From Mya arenaria (Eukaryota; Mollusca; Bivalvia; Myida; Myidae): a stretch of DNA of 64,000 nucleotides. Shown here piece after piece: positions 12,105-24,056 of this stretch. Position numbers and translations under genes: made by a program. The notes under the pieces are model-generated. The model was not told the origin of the DNA, did not search any database, and was given only the letters and a program-made list of their open reading frames with translations. The DNA lies in the NCBI RefSeq assembly GCF_026914265.1, contig NC_069127.1, positions 24,380,637 through 24,444,636 on the forward strand. Reading direction: 5' to 3'. Numbering within the stretch: position 1 is the first letter of the stretch; every line of letters begins with the position of its first letter.

Positions 12105-12969
12105 ATAAAATGTAACTACCGTTTCATATATTACGACAATTAACTTGAACAGATGGAGGCCATCAATCGGATTCTAGCATAAGAGTAGGTTTTAGGATAC
12201 AAAAACATGCAAACACATTTTCTTTACACAGCCATGCAAGATTTGGCTTGAATATCCCATTCAGCAGCCGGGCTACTGGGTACGTACGAACATTGTTGTC
12301 CATTTTGAGAAGCCCTGTGAAAATGACCCTGGAATCAACAACCCATTGAGTGAGAGGTGGACATCGACAACCCCGCATTTTATCGCATTTTTATTATTTT
12401 ACACGGAACAAGGTTCGTGCTTTCCGATAGCGTTATCTTTAAAATGATAAACAAATATACGTGCATGTAAACAATTACTAGCAAGCTTAAAATAATAATG
12501 ATAATGTGCAAAGTATGCATGTTATTTTGATAAAGAAATCAAGACGTTCCCATAACCTGATGCGTCACGAAAACGGAGCCCCCCAAAAAATGGTGACTTC
12601 AGCTAACAGTAACAGACCTTTGGTATTGAAATTTTTAATAGTTATACAATATGGGACCAATTGTTCAGAATTTTGTTGACGTTAACAACGGTTGTTAACG
12701 CCATCGTTGTTAACTTTCAAATATTTACTGTCCTTTAAGTTCAGTGGAAACACTTGTGTTCCACTGTATTTCTAACACGAATTCTGACAAAAGTTTTAGC
12801 TGTGTTTGTTTAAATTTAAATATAGTAGCAAATCATCCGTTTTTCCGAGTTTAAAAAATAACAACGATGTCGTTCATAAATAACAAACCTCTGAACCATC
12901 GGCCAATGATGTGTATATTTGGTTGGCACTGCCGTTTTCCCCCAAATGGTCCAGTCTAGCTGGGGGGTT
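12105..12969. other. Gene-free stretch downstream of the mucin-like gene
   Basis: AT-rich with no recognised exon. It would hold the 3' flank of the minus-strand mucin-like gene that ends at 12970. Confidence 0.4.
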
Positions 12970-15771
12970 TTATTGCACTAATCCGTATTGGAAGCCACTG
13001 GATCGGTGATTCTGCACTTTCTTATACACAAAGTACATTATATAGAGTGCTATGATTCCGAACACAGTACCACCAACGAAAGCCCCGGGGTCAAGATAGT
13101 ACCCACTGTTATGTCGTGGTGTTTTTACTGTTGCGGTTGTTGATTTTGTTGTTGTTGATGCGGTAGTTGATTTAGTTGTTGTTGTTAATGGGGTTGTTGG
13201 TTTTGTTGTTAATGATGCGGTTGTTGACTTTGCTGTTGTTGTTGGTGCGGTTGTTGTAGTTGTTGTTGTTGATGCGGTTGTTGACTTTGCTGTTGTTGTA
13301 GGTGCGGTTGTTGTAGTTGTTGTTGTTGATGCGGTTGTTGACTTTGCTGTTGTTGTTGGTGCGGTTGTTGTAGTTGTTGTTGATGCGGTTGTTGACTTTG
13401 CTGTTGTTGTAGGTGCGGTTGTTGTAGTTTTTGTTGCTGTTGTTGATGCGGTTGTTGTAGTTGTTGTTGTTAATGCGGTTGTTGAAAATGTTGTTGGTGA
13501 TGAGGTTGTTTTATTTGTTGTTGTTGTTGTTGTTGATGCGGTCGTTGTATTCATTGTTGTTGATGCGGAAGCTGGCTCTGGCTTTGAAGTTGGTGTGGCA
13601 GCTGGCTCTGGTTCTGTAGTTGTTGCGGTTGCTGGCTCTGGTGTGTCAGTGTTGTTGTTTGTTGGCTCTGGTGTTGTAGTTGCAGCGGTTGCTGACTCCT
13701 CTGTGTTTGGCATTGCCGTCATTGAATTTGGATTAATAACTTGGAGGGGGTTTGCCATTTTTATGGACGCTTTAGCGTTTATGTTCAGTGGGTTAAAAGC
13801 TGGTATCATTTGTTTTGGTGTTTTTCGACTTGGATGAGCACTAGTAGCGTTTGTTGGTGGTGTAGTGTCAATAGCTCTTGATTTTGTCAACGGCTGAGAA
13901 GTTTCTGTCGTCGGTTCATTCTGATTCTTTACAAATGCTGCCACAAAGTCATCATCTCGGAATTCATCAGTGACTTGTGTCGCATTGCTGACTGTAGGTG
14001 GCGCGTCTGACGAAGGTCCCTCGCCATTGATTTTGTCGACCACAGCCGAGGGTCGTGTTTCGACAGCCAACACTAAGCAATTTGAATAAAAATATGCAAT
14101 TTGAAAGAGTTTCTTTAATGTAACGGTATTAATTTATTACTTTAATTCAACTAAGACTTTAATATTGAAATAAAATATTTATGAATTACATGTTTCAATT
14201 TGAGTATCTATATTGTTTTAACAGTGTCATGTGTATTGAAAAAATGATGAACATCCCAGAACATGACTGTATGAACCATGTTTGTATCATTCTCGCAAAC
14301 CAGAATTAGTTAATACCCCCATCAACACTAAGCCACGTTCCCACTACGTCTTCAAAATTCTGACAGGACGCAGTTAGAACTTGGTCAACGTAGAAGGAAC
14401 ACAGCAGAATGTGATATGGTCTTTATGGACATGAAGGACTTGAGCGGTCTTTGAAACATGTTTAGAACACGTAGTGAGGACGTGATCGAATCAGGACGTA
14501 GTTAGAACGTATTAACGACGGCTTGGACGTAGTGACGGCGTAACTAAAACAAACAGTTATAAATAGAACACGGTAATTCCATATCTACATTTACAAATTA
14601 ATTCAAGTCATAAGAACGTTATGAAGACGTGATAAGCGCATGGTGCAATCTTCCTTGTCGTAGTAAGAACTTAACAAAGAACGCATTGGACGTGGTGCGC
14701 GCGTATTAAGAATGCATTGGACGTAGTGCGAGAGTGAAGATGCGTGCAGTAAGAACGTATTTGGAACGTGTAAGACGCTTTGAATGCCTAGCAGGGACGT
14801 AGTAAGGACGTAGTATGAACTTGAGTTAAGCATTTTTTTAACAATTTGACCGCGTCCTCGCTGCTTTCGTCGAAATTGCCAGGACGTAGTGCGGTCATCA
14901 TGGTCTTCGTCTGGTGTGATGAAGATATTATGTATGACCAGATACTGCTAGAAGCCAAAAAAATGCGTTTATGCTTTAATAGATAAGTGGTAACACGAAT
15001 CTTTCCTAGTTAACCAGTTATTATGTTTCATATTAAGTAAAATTCGCAAACCATAACTAGTTAACCTGTTAGTGTTGTACAGTAAAAAAGGTAACAGGTG
15101 GCAGTTTTGGGCAATATCAAGCCAGTTTTTAGTCTTATGATATTTATCTTACCGAAAACGTTTCGCGAATATTAACTAGATAGCTAGATAATTATGACGA
15201 AAATAAAGTGGTTAACACGAAACAATTCGCGAACGTTAAAGGGGCTATACACCGTATGATGAAATAGCGAAAAAAAGAAAATTGTCGAAAACTGACATAA
15301 ACTTTGTATCGATGTGTACAATGCATTGAAACTAATTAACTGAAGTACCACATAGTTTACAATGAGCTTATTTTTGCAGGTTTTTTTCCATTAAAAATAT
15401 TACAAGGTATGTATGTAGAATTCATTCTTATGCATGATTGGCTGGTGGATGCTATCATGTGATATTACCAAGTTAGGTATATAGCTTAAATGTTCCAACG
15501 GTTTCGGGTAAGCTTTTTACAAGTATGATATCAAAGAGTAAAACATTCTTTTAAATAATTGTCCTGAGATTCGTTACAGAAAAAACTTTTTTGGGTGCCA
15601 ATATGGTGTATAGTCCCTTTAACAGGTTATCTTACGGCAGTCATATGCCACCATATTTTCTGCCTTAAATTTCAATAACAAAATAAGATATGAAAAGAAC
15701 ATACATGTAGTGAGGAAAATAATTCCAAATCCGAATATCACACTGATCTTAGAGCTTCCAGTACGATGCAT
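12970..15771 (-). CDS. Thr-rich mucin-like single-pass membrane protein, CD164/endolyn-like layout (copy 1)
   Basis: Two coding exons. Exon 1 (15771-15705) encodes a signal peptide, MHRTGSSKISVIFGFGIIFL, with donor GTATGT. Exon 2 (14072-12970) starts after TTGCTTAG; the split codon joins to give LTTLLAVETRP. The product is 389 aa. Residues 24-130 are mixed sequence, about 130-185 are Pro/Glu/Thr-rich, and 185-340 are almost pure Thr/Ala/Ser/Lys repeats (TTTTTTAPTTTAKSTTAS units), a dense O-glycosylation region. One membrane segment (about 352-371, GGTVFGIIALYIMYFV) is followed by an 18-residue tail holding YGLV, a possible YxxPhi endocytic/lysosomal sorting motif. This is the layout of CD164-type sialomucins, but mucin regions carry little homology, so the family is inferred from the ends. 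The stop TAA lies inside an AATAAA hexamer. A second gene of the same plan lies 2.7 kb away on the same strand. Confidence 0.72.
14330..14890. repeat. Degenerate (GACGTAGT)-like repeat tract in the mucin-like gene's intron
   Basis: Many irregularly spaced copies of a short core, GACGTAGT or GAACGTAGT (ACGTAGTTAGAACG, GGACGTAGTGACGGCG, GGACGTAGTAAGGACGTAGT). Spacing varies from about 10 to 40 bp, so this is a decayed low-complexity array and not a clean minisatellite. It lies in the intron between the signal-peptide exon and the mucin exon. Confidence 0.6.
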
Positions 15772-15949
15772 GATTTATTGCGATTTTAGTTATAAACGTT
15801 GTATCAAATGTATACGGTAACCTTTTATCTCGTATGCAGTTGCTGACATGCATTCTGATGATAATTGTAGTGATTATCACTGATTTTAAACAATGGTATT
15901 GATACAGTTGTATTATAAGTGCAACTGTACGTAAACTGTACCAAAATGT

Positions 15950-16257
15950 CATTCGGAACACCTCGGCCAGTTTCCATCGAAAACGTGGACGGTTTACAAT
16001 GTCAGAAATATTTTCATTTAAGTTCGCGTAGTAATTTCAATTTAGTTTAATAAACTTAATGACTTTACTCTTGTGAATATTGCTCATTTATGAATAATTC
16101 ACTTCGCTGGCAATCAATTTAAACTTTGATGTACAAAATACACGTTAAAAACCTACAATTAATTTATATATTTAATAGTTTACGAGCTGCTTCTACTGAT
16201 GTACCGGCATACATCCGAGGTTGTTTTCGATGGAAATTGGTCGAGGTGTTCCGAATG
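15950..16257. mobile_element. Second copy of the long-TIR MITE
   Basis: The left end is CATTCGGAACACCTCGGCCA and the right end is the inverse, TCGAGGTGTTCCGAATG. The subterminal CATACATCCGAGGTTGTTTTC also matches the copy at 11759-12095. Flanks do not show a clean 9-bp duplication, so this copy is probably older. It lies just upstream of the first exon of the mucin-like gene (start codon at 15771). Confidence 0.75.
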
Positions 16258-16395
16258 TACAAGATGCAAAATCTCTGAAAACTCATTCGCTTTTAATCGA
16301 ATATGGTCATCTGTCGGGATCTTCTATTAAATCTGCAAGTTTCAGGGGTGTAGTCAACGAATATACCAACATCTTGTGGGACCATGTCAATATTT

Positions 16396-16834
16396 TATTA
16401 GCTGCACTCTGACATATTGAACGCTTTGATATTTTTTTTATTTTTATTTTTTTTATTTTTTTTCTTGGAACGAGCTAATGGTTGCGAAAATCTTTGGAAA
16501 CCAGTTATATAAGACTGTTGACAAAAAAGGACGCAGATTTTTATATTTAAGCTCAAAAAATGATGATAAATGCATTGTTCTTAAACCGTTACTAACTAAA
16601 TATTAATTTTCGAACGATAGCGATAGTTGATCACCGTAAATCTTTTAGGACTCACCAATAATTTAATATTAGTACGTTTTCAGCCATTTAAAACAGGGCT
16701 TCAATCTTGTTATCAGTAATAAATATTCTTCCATAAATACATTATTTAGTAAGTAGTTACAGTTTTATCACTCAAAATTTATATCTGTTATGCATGTGTA
16801 TGTATTGATTTCAAATACGAGTATCACTTTAATC
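16396..16834. mobile_element. TIR-type MITE (TGCACTCT family), full-length copy
   Basis: It begins TTAGCTGCACTCTGAC and ends GTATCACTTTAATC, an imperfect inverted repeat of the start. Internal blocks (TTCTTGGAACGAGC, AAACCAGTTATATAAG, CATTATTTAGTAAGT) match the copies at 249-601 and 44267-44653. Confidence 0.6.
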
Positions 16835-17007
16835 AATAATCGTTTGGTGTGATTGCCCTTAAACAATAGGGATGATATATTATAATAGTACAAACAAAAC
16901 TTTGCTTACTTTTGTATGGTAATGTACCGTAACAAATGAGTATCATGATTTTACAAATATATCTAACGTCAAAAAGGATGAATCAAATTATGAAATAAAC
17001 ACTCCTG

Positions 17008-17279
17008 ATGCACCAGTCAATTGTAACCACGCACCCCCCCCCCCCACAGGTCCGGTGAATAGTGGGGACTTTAACTTTCGGTTCAGCCAATCCCGGGTAA
17101 AATCCCCGTCCTGCGGGGACAAAATGATGGTAAAATCCCTGCCAAATGCCCCTGCTCCTCGGGATACCTAGGTACGGCCCCGCTATTTTTGGCGCGAAGA
17201 CAAAACCACCGCATTCAATCGGCACTGCGGGGCAACATGGAAGGTAAAAACACGGCATGGTTACAATTGACTGGTGCAT
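17008..17279. mobile_element. 272-bp MITE with 24-bp terminal inverted repeats
   Basis: The left end ATGCACCAGTCAATTGTAAC (then CACGC) is repeated in inverse at the right end, GTTACAATTGACTGGTGCAT. The core is GC-richer than its surroundings, with a run of C and no coding sense. The minus-strand open frame across it is a by-product. Confidence 0.8.
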
Positions 17280-17422
17280 TATCCATTCAATTAATTTGTG
17301 TATTAGTAATATATGCAGGCATGGTCAGGTTATGTGTTAGATGCAATTCCTCCATTTGAGATTCATACAAGATATAGATTTCTCTATAGGATAGGCACAA
17401 AAAGCATCAAACAAACAGGAAG

Positions 17423-18573
17423 TTAAATGGACTGGTATCCTCTAAGTCTCCTCTTGTGACAGCAGTAGATAATAAGTCCAATGATAAGCGCTACGCCGAA
17501 TCCCAGTATAATCCCTCCAACAAAAGATATCACATCGAGATGGCGGTGGTGCCTGCCAGATGGTTGCGGTTTTGAAGTCGTTGTTATCTTCGTCGTGGAA
17601 TTCGGATGTTTGGTGGTTGCGTTAGCTGGGGTGGTCGTAACAGTGGTGGTGGTCGTGGTAGTGGTGTTAGAATGTGGCGTCGTTATGTTAGCAGGCGTTG
17701 TGGTTTTGTTGGTCGGCCGTGTGGTTGTTTTTGCTGGCGTAGTAGTTGTGTTAGCAGGTGTTGTGGTTTTGTTGGTCGGTCGTGTAGTTGTTTTAGCAGA
17801 CGTAGTAGTTGTGTTAGCAGGCGACGTCGTGGTTATGTTAGCATGTGACGTCGTGGTTTCCTTAGCATGTGACGTCGTGGTTACGCTTGCAGACGCTGTC
17901 GTTGTAATGATAGCATGTGACGTAGTTGTATTGGTCGGCGGGGTGGTTGTGATAGCAGGCGGCTTGGTAGTTACGTTACCAGTCGTCGTAGTGGCCAAGA
18001 TACCTGAAACGCAAAATCCTTTCATATATATATATATGTGAAATAACATGGAATTTAAAAGCAGAGCTTTTGGTCAAATAAGGGAGTTGATATCACTTAA
18101 ACTAAGCATCATTTTCATTTAATTAAAGTAAAAACAAATAAAACGTGCAAAATGATTCGCCATATAATATTTGAACCTTGTACTTCAAGGCAGAACTTTT
18201 TTGTCAAATAAGGAAGTTGATTTAACATGAATAGCATCATTTTCATTTTACAAACAAATAAAGGGTGCAAAATGACTCGCCATACAATCATTGTGGGTCT
18301 GCGTGTGTGCGTGCGTATGTGCGTGCGTATGCGCGTGCATGCGTGCGTGTGTGTGATCAACTATGATACCATAATAATATGTCTGACAATCGCTTATAAA
18401 TTAAATATATGTCTTGATCTTTTGATTATTGTCGTACGTTCTATGATTAGATTGAGCCCAGTCGGTACGACTTTAAGAATTAAAACAACTATAAGATGCA
18501 AATATAATTTTATACACTTACCACAAACGTAAAAACAAACAACAAACAACTGCAAAAGGCACCTAGAATCCAT
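17423..18573 (-). CDS. Thr-rich mucin-like single-pass membrane protein, CD164/endolyn-like layout (copy 2)
   Basis: Two coding exons. Exon 1 (18573-18522) encodes MDSRCLLQLFVVCFYVC, a signal peptide, with donor GTAAGT. Exon 2 (18003-17423) starts after GCGTTTCAG; the split codon gives CGILATTTTGNV. The product is 210 aa. Residues about 20-165 are Thr/Ala/Asn/Lys-rich with repeated TTTT, SHA and PANTTT blocks: a short mucin stalk with many O-sites and some NxT sites. A membrane segment (about 175-196, SFVGGIILGFGVALIIGLII) precedes a 14-residue tail, YCCHKRRLRGYQSI. The SFVGGIILG opening, basic stop-transfer residues and C-terminal YxxPhi (YQSI) closely mirror the CD164 end (SFIGGIVL ... YHTL). 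The exon plan is the same as the neighbouring mucin-like gene, including a phase-1 intron after the signal peptide, so the two are probably tandem duplicates. Confidence 0.75.
18299..18354 (+). repeat. (TG/CG)n microsatellite
   Basis: Alternating purine-pyrimidine run of GTGCGTGCGTATG-type units, 56 bp. It lies in the intron of the shorter mucin-like gene. Confidence 0.9.
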
Positions 18574-18945
18574 TTGTATTCACCTTAAGTAATAAAATTT
18601 CATATATTTGACAATATTGCAGCTTATACAGACGATACTGTCAGATGTAGACATAGACCGAACTGAAACAAGGATATGACTTGATTGAATAAGGAAGCGA
18701 AGTTTTCGATCAAGGAAACGATAAGGGACTATCATATCCTGCATCGATTTGTGTACGTGGAATGCTGCTTTATCAATGTTAACAAATTCATCTCCAGTGA
18801 CAAAAAATAAACACGAAAATGATTTTAATTTCCTTAATTATGGTTTCATATGCAAACAAAGGTATGCGTAAGTGTTCCTGTATCAGGAAGAGGAGAAATA
18901 ATATAAGTGGATCATTTTTGTTACTCTAATGGGGTGGGGGTGGGG

Positions 18946-19232
18946 GACTTATTTATAATCGCACTCGAGCAAGGCCCATTTGGCGAGTGCTCCGATAAGA
19001 TTGTAAGTCAATATGATTTTTAAGTATAGTGCACAGACATAATGAAACCCTGGTTACAGCTACCCTGGTTCTTTAACGTGCACCAGTGTATAACACTGTC
19101 ACAAGGGATCCCCATTTAACGTCCCTCTCGGAAGACGATTAGTATTTGTTTAAGTAACCTGTCTGGGAATCGAACCTGCGATCCTTGGAATGACAGTCAA
19201 GTGAGTTACTACCAGACCACGGCTCCGTTTCT
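18946..19232 (-). mobile_element. tRNA-derived SINE, family C, copy 1
   Basis: The tRNA-like head reads on the minus strand: GGTTCGATTCCCAGAC is the B box, at about 19160-19178. The body (CGAGTGCTCCGATAAGATTG, TTTAACGTGCACCAGT, CCCATTTAACGTCCCTC) matches 20375-20655 over the whole length. Confidence 0.7.
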
Positions 19233-19449
19233 CTTACCATTATAATGTTAACAGGTTATTGCCATGTGGAATTTGTTTGTTCACATAAAAATGAACAAAC
19301 CTGATAGAAATCACACAGGCTTGTATCATTTTTATGAACTTTTTAAAATAGTAAAATCAGGCATATCCCTCTTAATTCATAACAATTCATAACAGTGTAG
19401 TCTGTAACGATTTAATATATTGCCCTTATCATATATCTGAAAGAGCAAT

Positions 19450-19740
19450 AGTGGATGCCTTTGTACCACTGTTCATGAATATAGTTTTGGTGAATACTTG
19501 AAGTGCCAGGGGCCTTTGTACCACTGTTCATGAATATAGTTGAATATAGTTTTGGAGAATACTTGAAGTGCCAGAGGCCTTTGTACCACTGTTCATGAAT
19601 ATAGTTTTTGAGAATACTTGAAGTGCCAGGGGCCTTTGTACCACTGTTCATGAATATAGTTTTGGAGAATACTTGAAGTCACGCGGCCTTTATACCACTG
19701 TTTATGAATATAGTTTTGGTGAATACTTGAAGTGCCAGTC
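19450..19740. repeat. About 57-bp tandem repeat, five copies
   Basis: The unit contains GGCCTTTGTACCACTGTTCA, TGAATATAGTTTTGG and GAATACTTGAAGTGCCAG. Five copies are seen, one with an internal TTGAATATAG duplication. Copies are 90% or more alike by eye. The minus-strand frame across it is a by-product. Confidence 0.9.
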
Positions 19741-20374
19741 ACGCGGCCAGGGGCTTGTTACAATAAAGAATTTTAGTCTTTAATAATCTTAAATCTTTAA
19801 TACATGTAATAGTAATAATTTATGTACAACGATTTATTTTCCTCAACTTTTTTGTTACTTTCAGTGCTCAGTTCAATTCATACAAATATGTTCCAAAATA
19901 ATGAAACCCTATGACACTCAAATAATTTTAATTAAGACCTAAGATCGAGTAAGATCCATATTAAAATGGGCTCCAAATTAATTATCATACGAACAGTGTA
20001 AAATCAGACTGAAGTGGCAAAACTGAGAATCTTCTTTTCATTGCAATTTTCTGCTTTATTCAATAACTATTCGAAATTGTACATTTTTCCACATTCGTGT
20101 TTGTTAAAAGAATGAAAAAGAGATGATTCTTTGTAATTTAATAAAAGTGTTTTATCTGATTTTATACACGGACTTGAGTCTGGTCGTAGCCTTGGCCCCT
20201 GAAGCTGGTTTATCCATTAATATTCTACGCTAGCTTGGCATTCATAATTGAAAATTAAAATGTCGGCAGCTGGCTTGCAATAAGGCATTACATTATCATG
20301 GCAAAGTCATCGTCGGCAACTACGGTTCTTTCTTCCGTTACACTTCATACACATGGGGAAATTGAGTGTTGTAA
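19741..20374. other. Gene-free AT-rich stretch
   Basis: No exon, RNA or clear repeat recognised. Confidence 0.4.
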
Positions 20375-20655
20375 GCTTATTTGTACTCGCACTCGGGCCT
20401 TGCCCATTCGGCGCGTGTTCCGTTAAGATTGTTAGTCATTTTAGGTTGTTTGGAGCATAGTGCACAGACAGAATGTAACCCTGTTTAGAGCTACCCTGGT
20501 TATTTAACGTGCACCAGTATATAGCACTGTCACACGGGACCCCCATTTAACGTCCCTCCGGATTAGTCTTTTTTAGTGATGCGACGGGGAATCGAACCTG
20601 CGATCCCTGGATTGATAGTCAAGTGCGTTATCACTAGACTACGGATCCGCCACTG
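20375..20655 (-). mobile_element. tRNA-derived SINE, family C, copy 2
   Basis: Same family as 18946-19232, same orientation. The tRNA-like head is at about 20580-20655 on the minus strand, with B box GGTTCGATTCCCCGTCG. Shared body blocks include TTTAACGTGCACCAGTAT and ACCCCCATTTAACGTCCCTC. Confidence 0.7.
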
Positions 20656-20837
20656 GGGAAATTGTTTGTTTGAGTTTATCAAGGTCTGCCCGCGCCCATT
20701 GGCTGCATTATGGCTTGACCCCGCCGTGACGCCATCACGACTTAAATTGTGTTTAAATGCCATAAGTGACATGAGATAGAAGTGACAGCAATTCGCAGTC
20801 AAATCCAGGCATTGGAAGACTTGAAGAAACAGAGTGA

Positions 20838-21115
20838 GATACAAGAAATCCGGGTGCGATACCCTAGCTCTTTGCGAAGAGACCTCTTGGTTCTTTAACG
20901 TGCTCGGTGTAAAGCACCGATACACGGGATACAACTTTCCTGGGTTGAACCAGTACTGTGTACACCACTTTCCCAAGCACTACCCTTTAAATGCCAAACG
21001 CCAGGCAAGGGAGCTACTTGTACCAGCTTTTAACGTCTTTCGGTATGACGCGGCCTGGGATCGAACCCACGACCTCCCGCTCCGTAAGCGGACGCTTAAC
21101 CACAAGGCCACGGAG
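20838..21115 (-). mobile_element. tRNA-Arg-like SINE, family B
   Basis: On the minus strand the head reads GGCCTTGTGGTTAAGCG (A box) and GTGGGTTCGATCCCAGG (B box). The anticodon stem-loop TCCGC-TTACGGA-GCGGG puts ACG in the anticodon position. The body (CTTTAACGTGCTCGGTGTAA, CCAGTACTGTGTACACCACT, GGCAAGGGAGCTACT) recurs in inverse near 63265-63402. Confidence 0.7.
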
Positions 21116-21329
21116 ACTGTTAAACTGGGGAAATTAACTGACTAAGTCTAATTCGAGCTTTCGCAAAAATTATTTATCTACGGGGAAACATTAGTTTGAA
21201 TGTCTATGCATACGTGAGAGTCAGATTTCCTGTGAGGTTTCCTTGAAAAAATTAAACTGCCTCAATAACTCTAACTCATGAATACAATATTTTTTTCTAG
21301 CCAAATCGTTTACAACGATGTACCATAAC

Positions 21330-21638
21330 AGTGGTGTAGCTATATATAGGCCTTGTAGGCCTGGGCCTACAACTCTTTAAGAAAAATAACAAAATTTAAA
21401 TAACCAAGAAATGCAATAAAAACTTATAGCAACTCAAACACTTAAAACAACACAAGTTTGTATTAGTTTAACCAAAGCAAGTTTGGCGTTTATTTAAACA
21501 ACATGCATGGTGTATTGCTTTATTTTATTGTAATCATTGCAAGTATAATTAAGTGTGTGTAATGTGCATATTAAAGTCCCCAAACCCCCATGGAATCATC
21601 GGGCCTACAAGTTTTTAATACTCTAGCTACGCCCCTGC
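21330..21638. mobile_element. MITE with GTAGCTA termini
   Basis: The left end CAGTGGTGTAGCTATA and right end TCTAGCTACGCCCCTG are imperfect inverted repeats. Subterminal GGCCTACAA blocks also mirror each other (GGGCCTACAACTC and GGGCCTACAAGTT). The core is AT-rich and non-coding. Confidence 0.6.
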
Positions 21639-22313
21639 ATAAGGAAGCATAGCGCTGTAGTTTATGAGGGTAGACCGACGATGTGACAAAATAGGGTGTC
21701 AATTCATCCTAACGGGAAGTTTTCATTGAAATAGAACAGGTATATAATCAAACATAGCAGTAAATTAACAAAAAAATCAGTATTAACATAAATCTCGACA
21801 ACGTGTGGTTTAAACTGTTTTTCTGATTTGTGTTATTGCATTCAGTGTACATCGATGCTGCCCATTTTCTCTTTTCAGTATCATACTGATGCAATTACTG
21901 TATTTATAATCTAAATTGTTGCTTGAGTAAAAATAAACATTTAGTAATAGTTTGTTTGTTTTCTGAACCATGAAAAAAGCGTATTGATTAGGTCGGAATC
22001 CGTCCGGCGACCAAAATGGCGAGTGGTCGACTTACAGTGCTTGGCTCGGCTCCGAGGCTTTAGACCCGAGCCGGTCTTGAGAGCTGGGGGAGAACCAAGT
22101 TGCCTGAAACATTTAATTTTATATCTACATATATCTTTTTAAATAGAATGATAGTATACAGTACTATTTATACAACGAACGTGAAACATGTTAAATTATA
22201 CTGTACCCTGGTAAAAATCCAGGGACTATATATAATTATTAATAATTATTCCTACTCCCAGATATATCATAATCCGAAATCCATTTTTTCCTATTTAAAT
22301 ACATGGGAAAGAG
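21639..22313. other. Gene-free stretch
   Basis: No exon or RNA recognised. A GC-richer patch at 21995-22095 has no coding sense that I can identify. Confidence 0.4.
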
Positions 22314-22712
22314 TTATGTTATAGAAAATGCATTACAATTGCTACAGCATTTATTGTGACAATTGTTAATTTCTCTTTGTTTTTTACTAGAATATTTACT
22401 GTAAATTGTTTTTGTACAATGTTTAGATCGGTTCTGTAGCTGCTTCTCAAAATCCCGTTTTTTAAAATCCGTTTTGACTAAATCCATTGCTTCTTTTTTT
22501 TCAAGCTGTTGGTGATGCAGACTAAACAAGTTTGAATTCGATCCGCGGCAAGTAAACAAACTCGAAAATATGACATAAATACTGTAAAAGGCAATGATAA
22601 AACACCACCTTATTAGCTTTTCTCTTTTCGTGTGAAACGTGGTTTCATTTTTCATATTCATTGTGTCTGTGTCTGTGTCTGTTGGATCGCTCTTCAAAAT
22701 TGGTTCTGACAA
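22314..22712 (-). CDS. Unrecognised 132-aa open frame with one membrane segment (tentative)
   Basis: An uninterrupted minus-strand frame from an ATG. It opens acidic with a TDTDTD run, has a hydrophobic stretch at about residues 35-54 (IRWCFIIAFYSIYVIFSSLF), then a Lys/Gln-rich, possibly helical region (LEKKEAMDLVKTDFKKRDFEKQ). It ends Cys/Asn-rich (NNCHNKCCSNCN). No signal peptide is evident, so it would be type II if real. I do not recognise a family. It lies head to head with CIP2A: its start is about 255 bp from the CIP2A start codon. In AT-rich DNA a frame this long can arise by chance. Confidence 0.25.
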   Translation of the reverse strand: MSEPILKSDPTDTDTDTMNMKNETTFHTKREKLIRWCFIIAFYSIYVIFSSLFTCRGSNSNLFSLHHQQLEKKEAMDLVKTDFKKRDFEKQLQNRSKHCTKTIYSKYSSKKQREINNCHNKCCSNCNAFSIT

Positions 22713-22951
22713 AGGTGAAAGACTAATTTAGAAATTTATTATATATCAAATAATGATATATTATAACAAAAGTGACTTTAATTGGTTAAACGCAAGTCAA
22801 AACGTCCAAAATTAAGATGTTCGAAGAAAAGAAACCCGACCATATAAAAGGCATAAGACCAAATTTCCCTAGTTTATTTTTTAGTAAAGTCTCTCTCCCA
22901 CAGCTGTATTCAATTTTGTGTATAAACCTAATTTTTGTCTTATTTTTTAAG

Positions 22952-23971
22952 GTTCAGCTATAGAGGATGGAGACAGCACCAAACCTCCTTAAAAGTGTTG
23001 TGGTCGCAACATCACAATACGTTGGTCATAAGATTGAACGCAACCTTGTCTTCTTACAAAGACAGATAGATGTAATTTCCATCTTTTAAAAGTTCTTTCA
23101 AGTGAAAATCATTTGTGTTTCCATGGACCTATAAACCGTTGATTGGCAACTCTCATCTGTGTTAATGCGATAACCTCAAACTCACGCGTACAGCGGGATT
23201 TCATTCCGAGGTCTTACCGGGTGGTCATTTTCGAGACGTCCGACATCGGCCAAATATATACATGTAGGAAAACACAGGGCTCTCGCGAGGGGGCGACTTG
23301 GGCAAAGTGGTCGCCTAAAATTCCTAGACTACGCCCTTTTGTATCATCAAAGCGACATTGACTTCACCGAAAAAATTTGCACATTGTAAATCTGTCAATC
23401 AGCGAGTATTTGACCACTGTCACATTAGTCAAAACACCGCAATTAGCCATTCATAAAATTAGGTAATCTCCTAATCCGATAATTGGGCCGTGCCATCCAA
23501 TTACCAAAACATCGCCAGTAGGCGGAGCTATTGATGGTCAACCAATCAGAATGTACATTGAGAAGCCTGATCAAATGATATAAGTTTGTTTTAATCAGAT
23601 TGAAAAATCTTGTCAAACATTAAAGAAGTTAAAAAGTAACTGATATATGTATTGAACAAACAATGCAAGACATTTTAAAAATTGTTGTTTTTGAAGTTCT
23701 TAAATGTCAGCATATTGAAAATTATTTAGCCAGAGACAAGTATATAACAGCATAGCTGAATGTGACATTCGTACCCATCCCGAACGGCTACCAGACAAAT
23801 CAGCCCCTTACCAATTCGGCACCTAGTTAAACAGGTTACCTTTTTGGCCCCTTACCAAATCGGCCCCATCCTGTAGACTTTTCGGCCCCTGATTACGGAG
23901 ACGTTTCGGCCCTTATTTTTTTATTTCTAAATATAAGATAAAAACATAAAATTTCAATTATTCACATAAAG

Positions 23972-24056
<85 letters not shown>

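Noticed and set aside
13595-13837. Plus-strand 80-aa frame
   Set aside because: Antisense shadow of the other mucin exon.
17481-18041. Plus-strand 186-aa Val-rich frame
   Set aside because: Antisense shadow of the Thr-rich mucin exon (ACN codons read as GTN in reverse).
20563-21145. Long open frames on both strands
   Set aside because: They lie across two tRNA-headed SINE copies and share sequence with other copies; coding is accidental.
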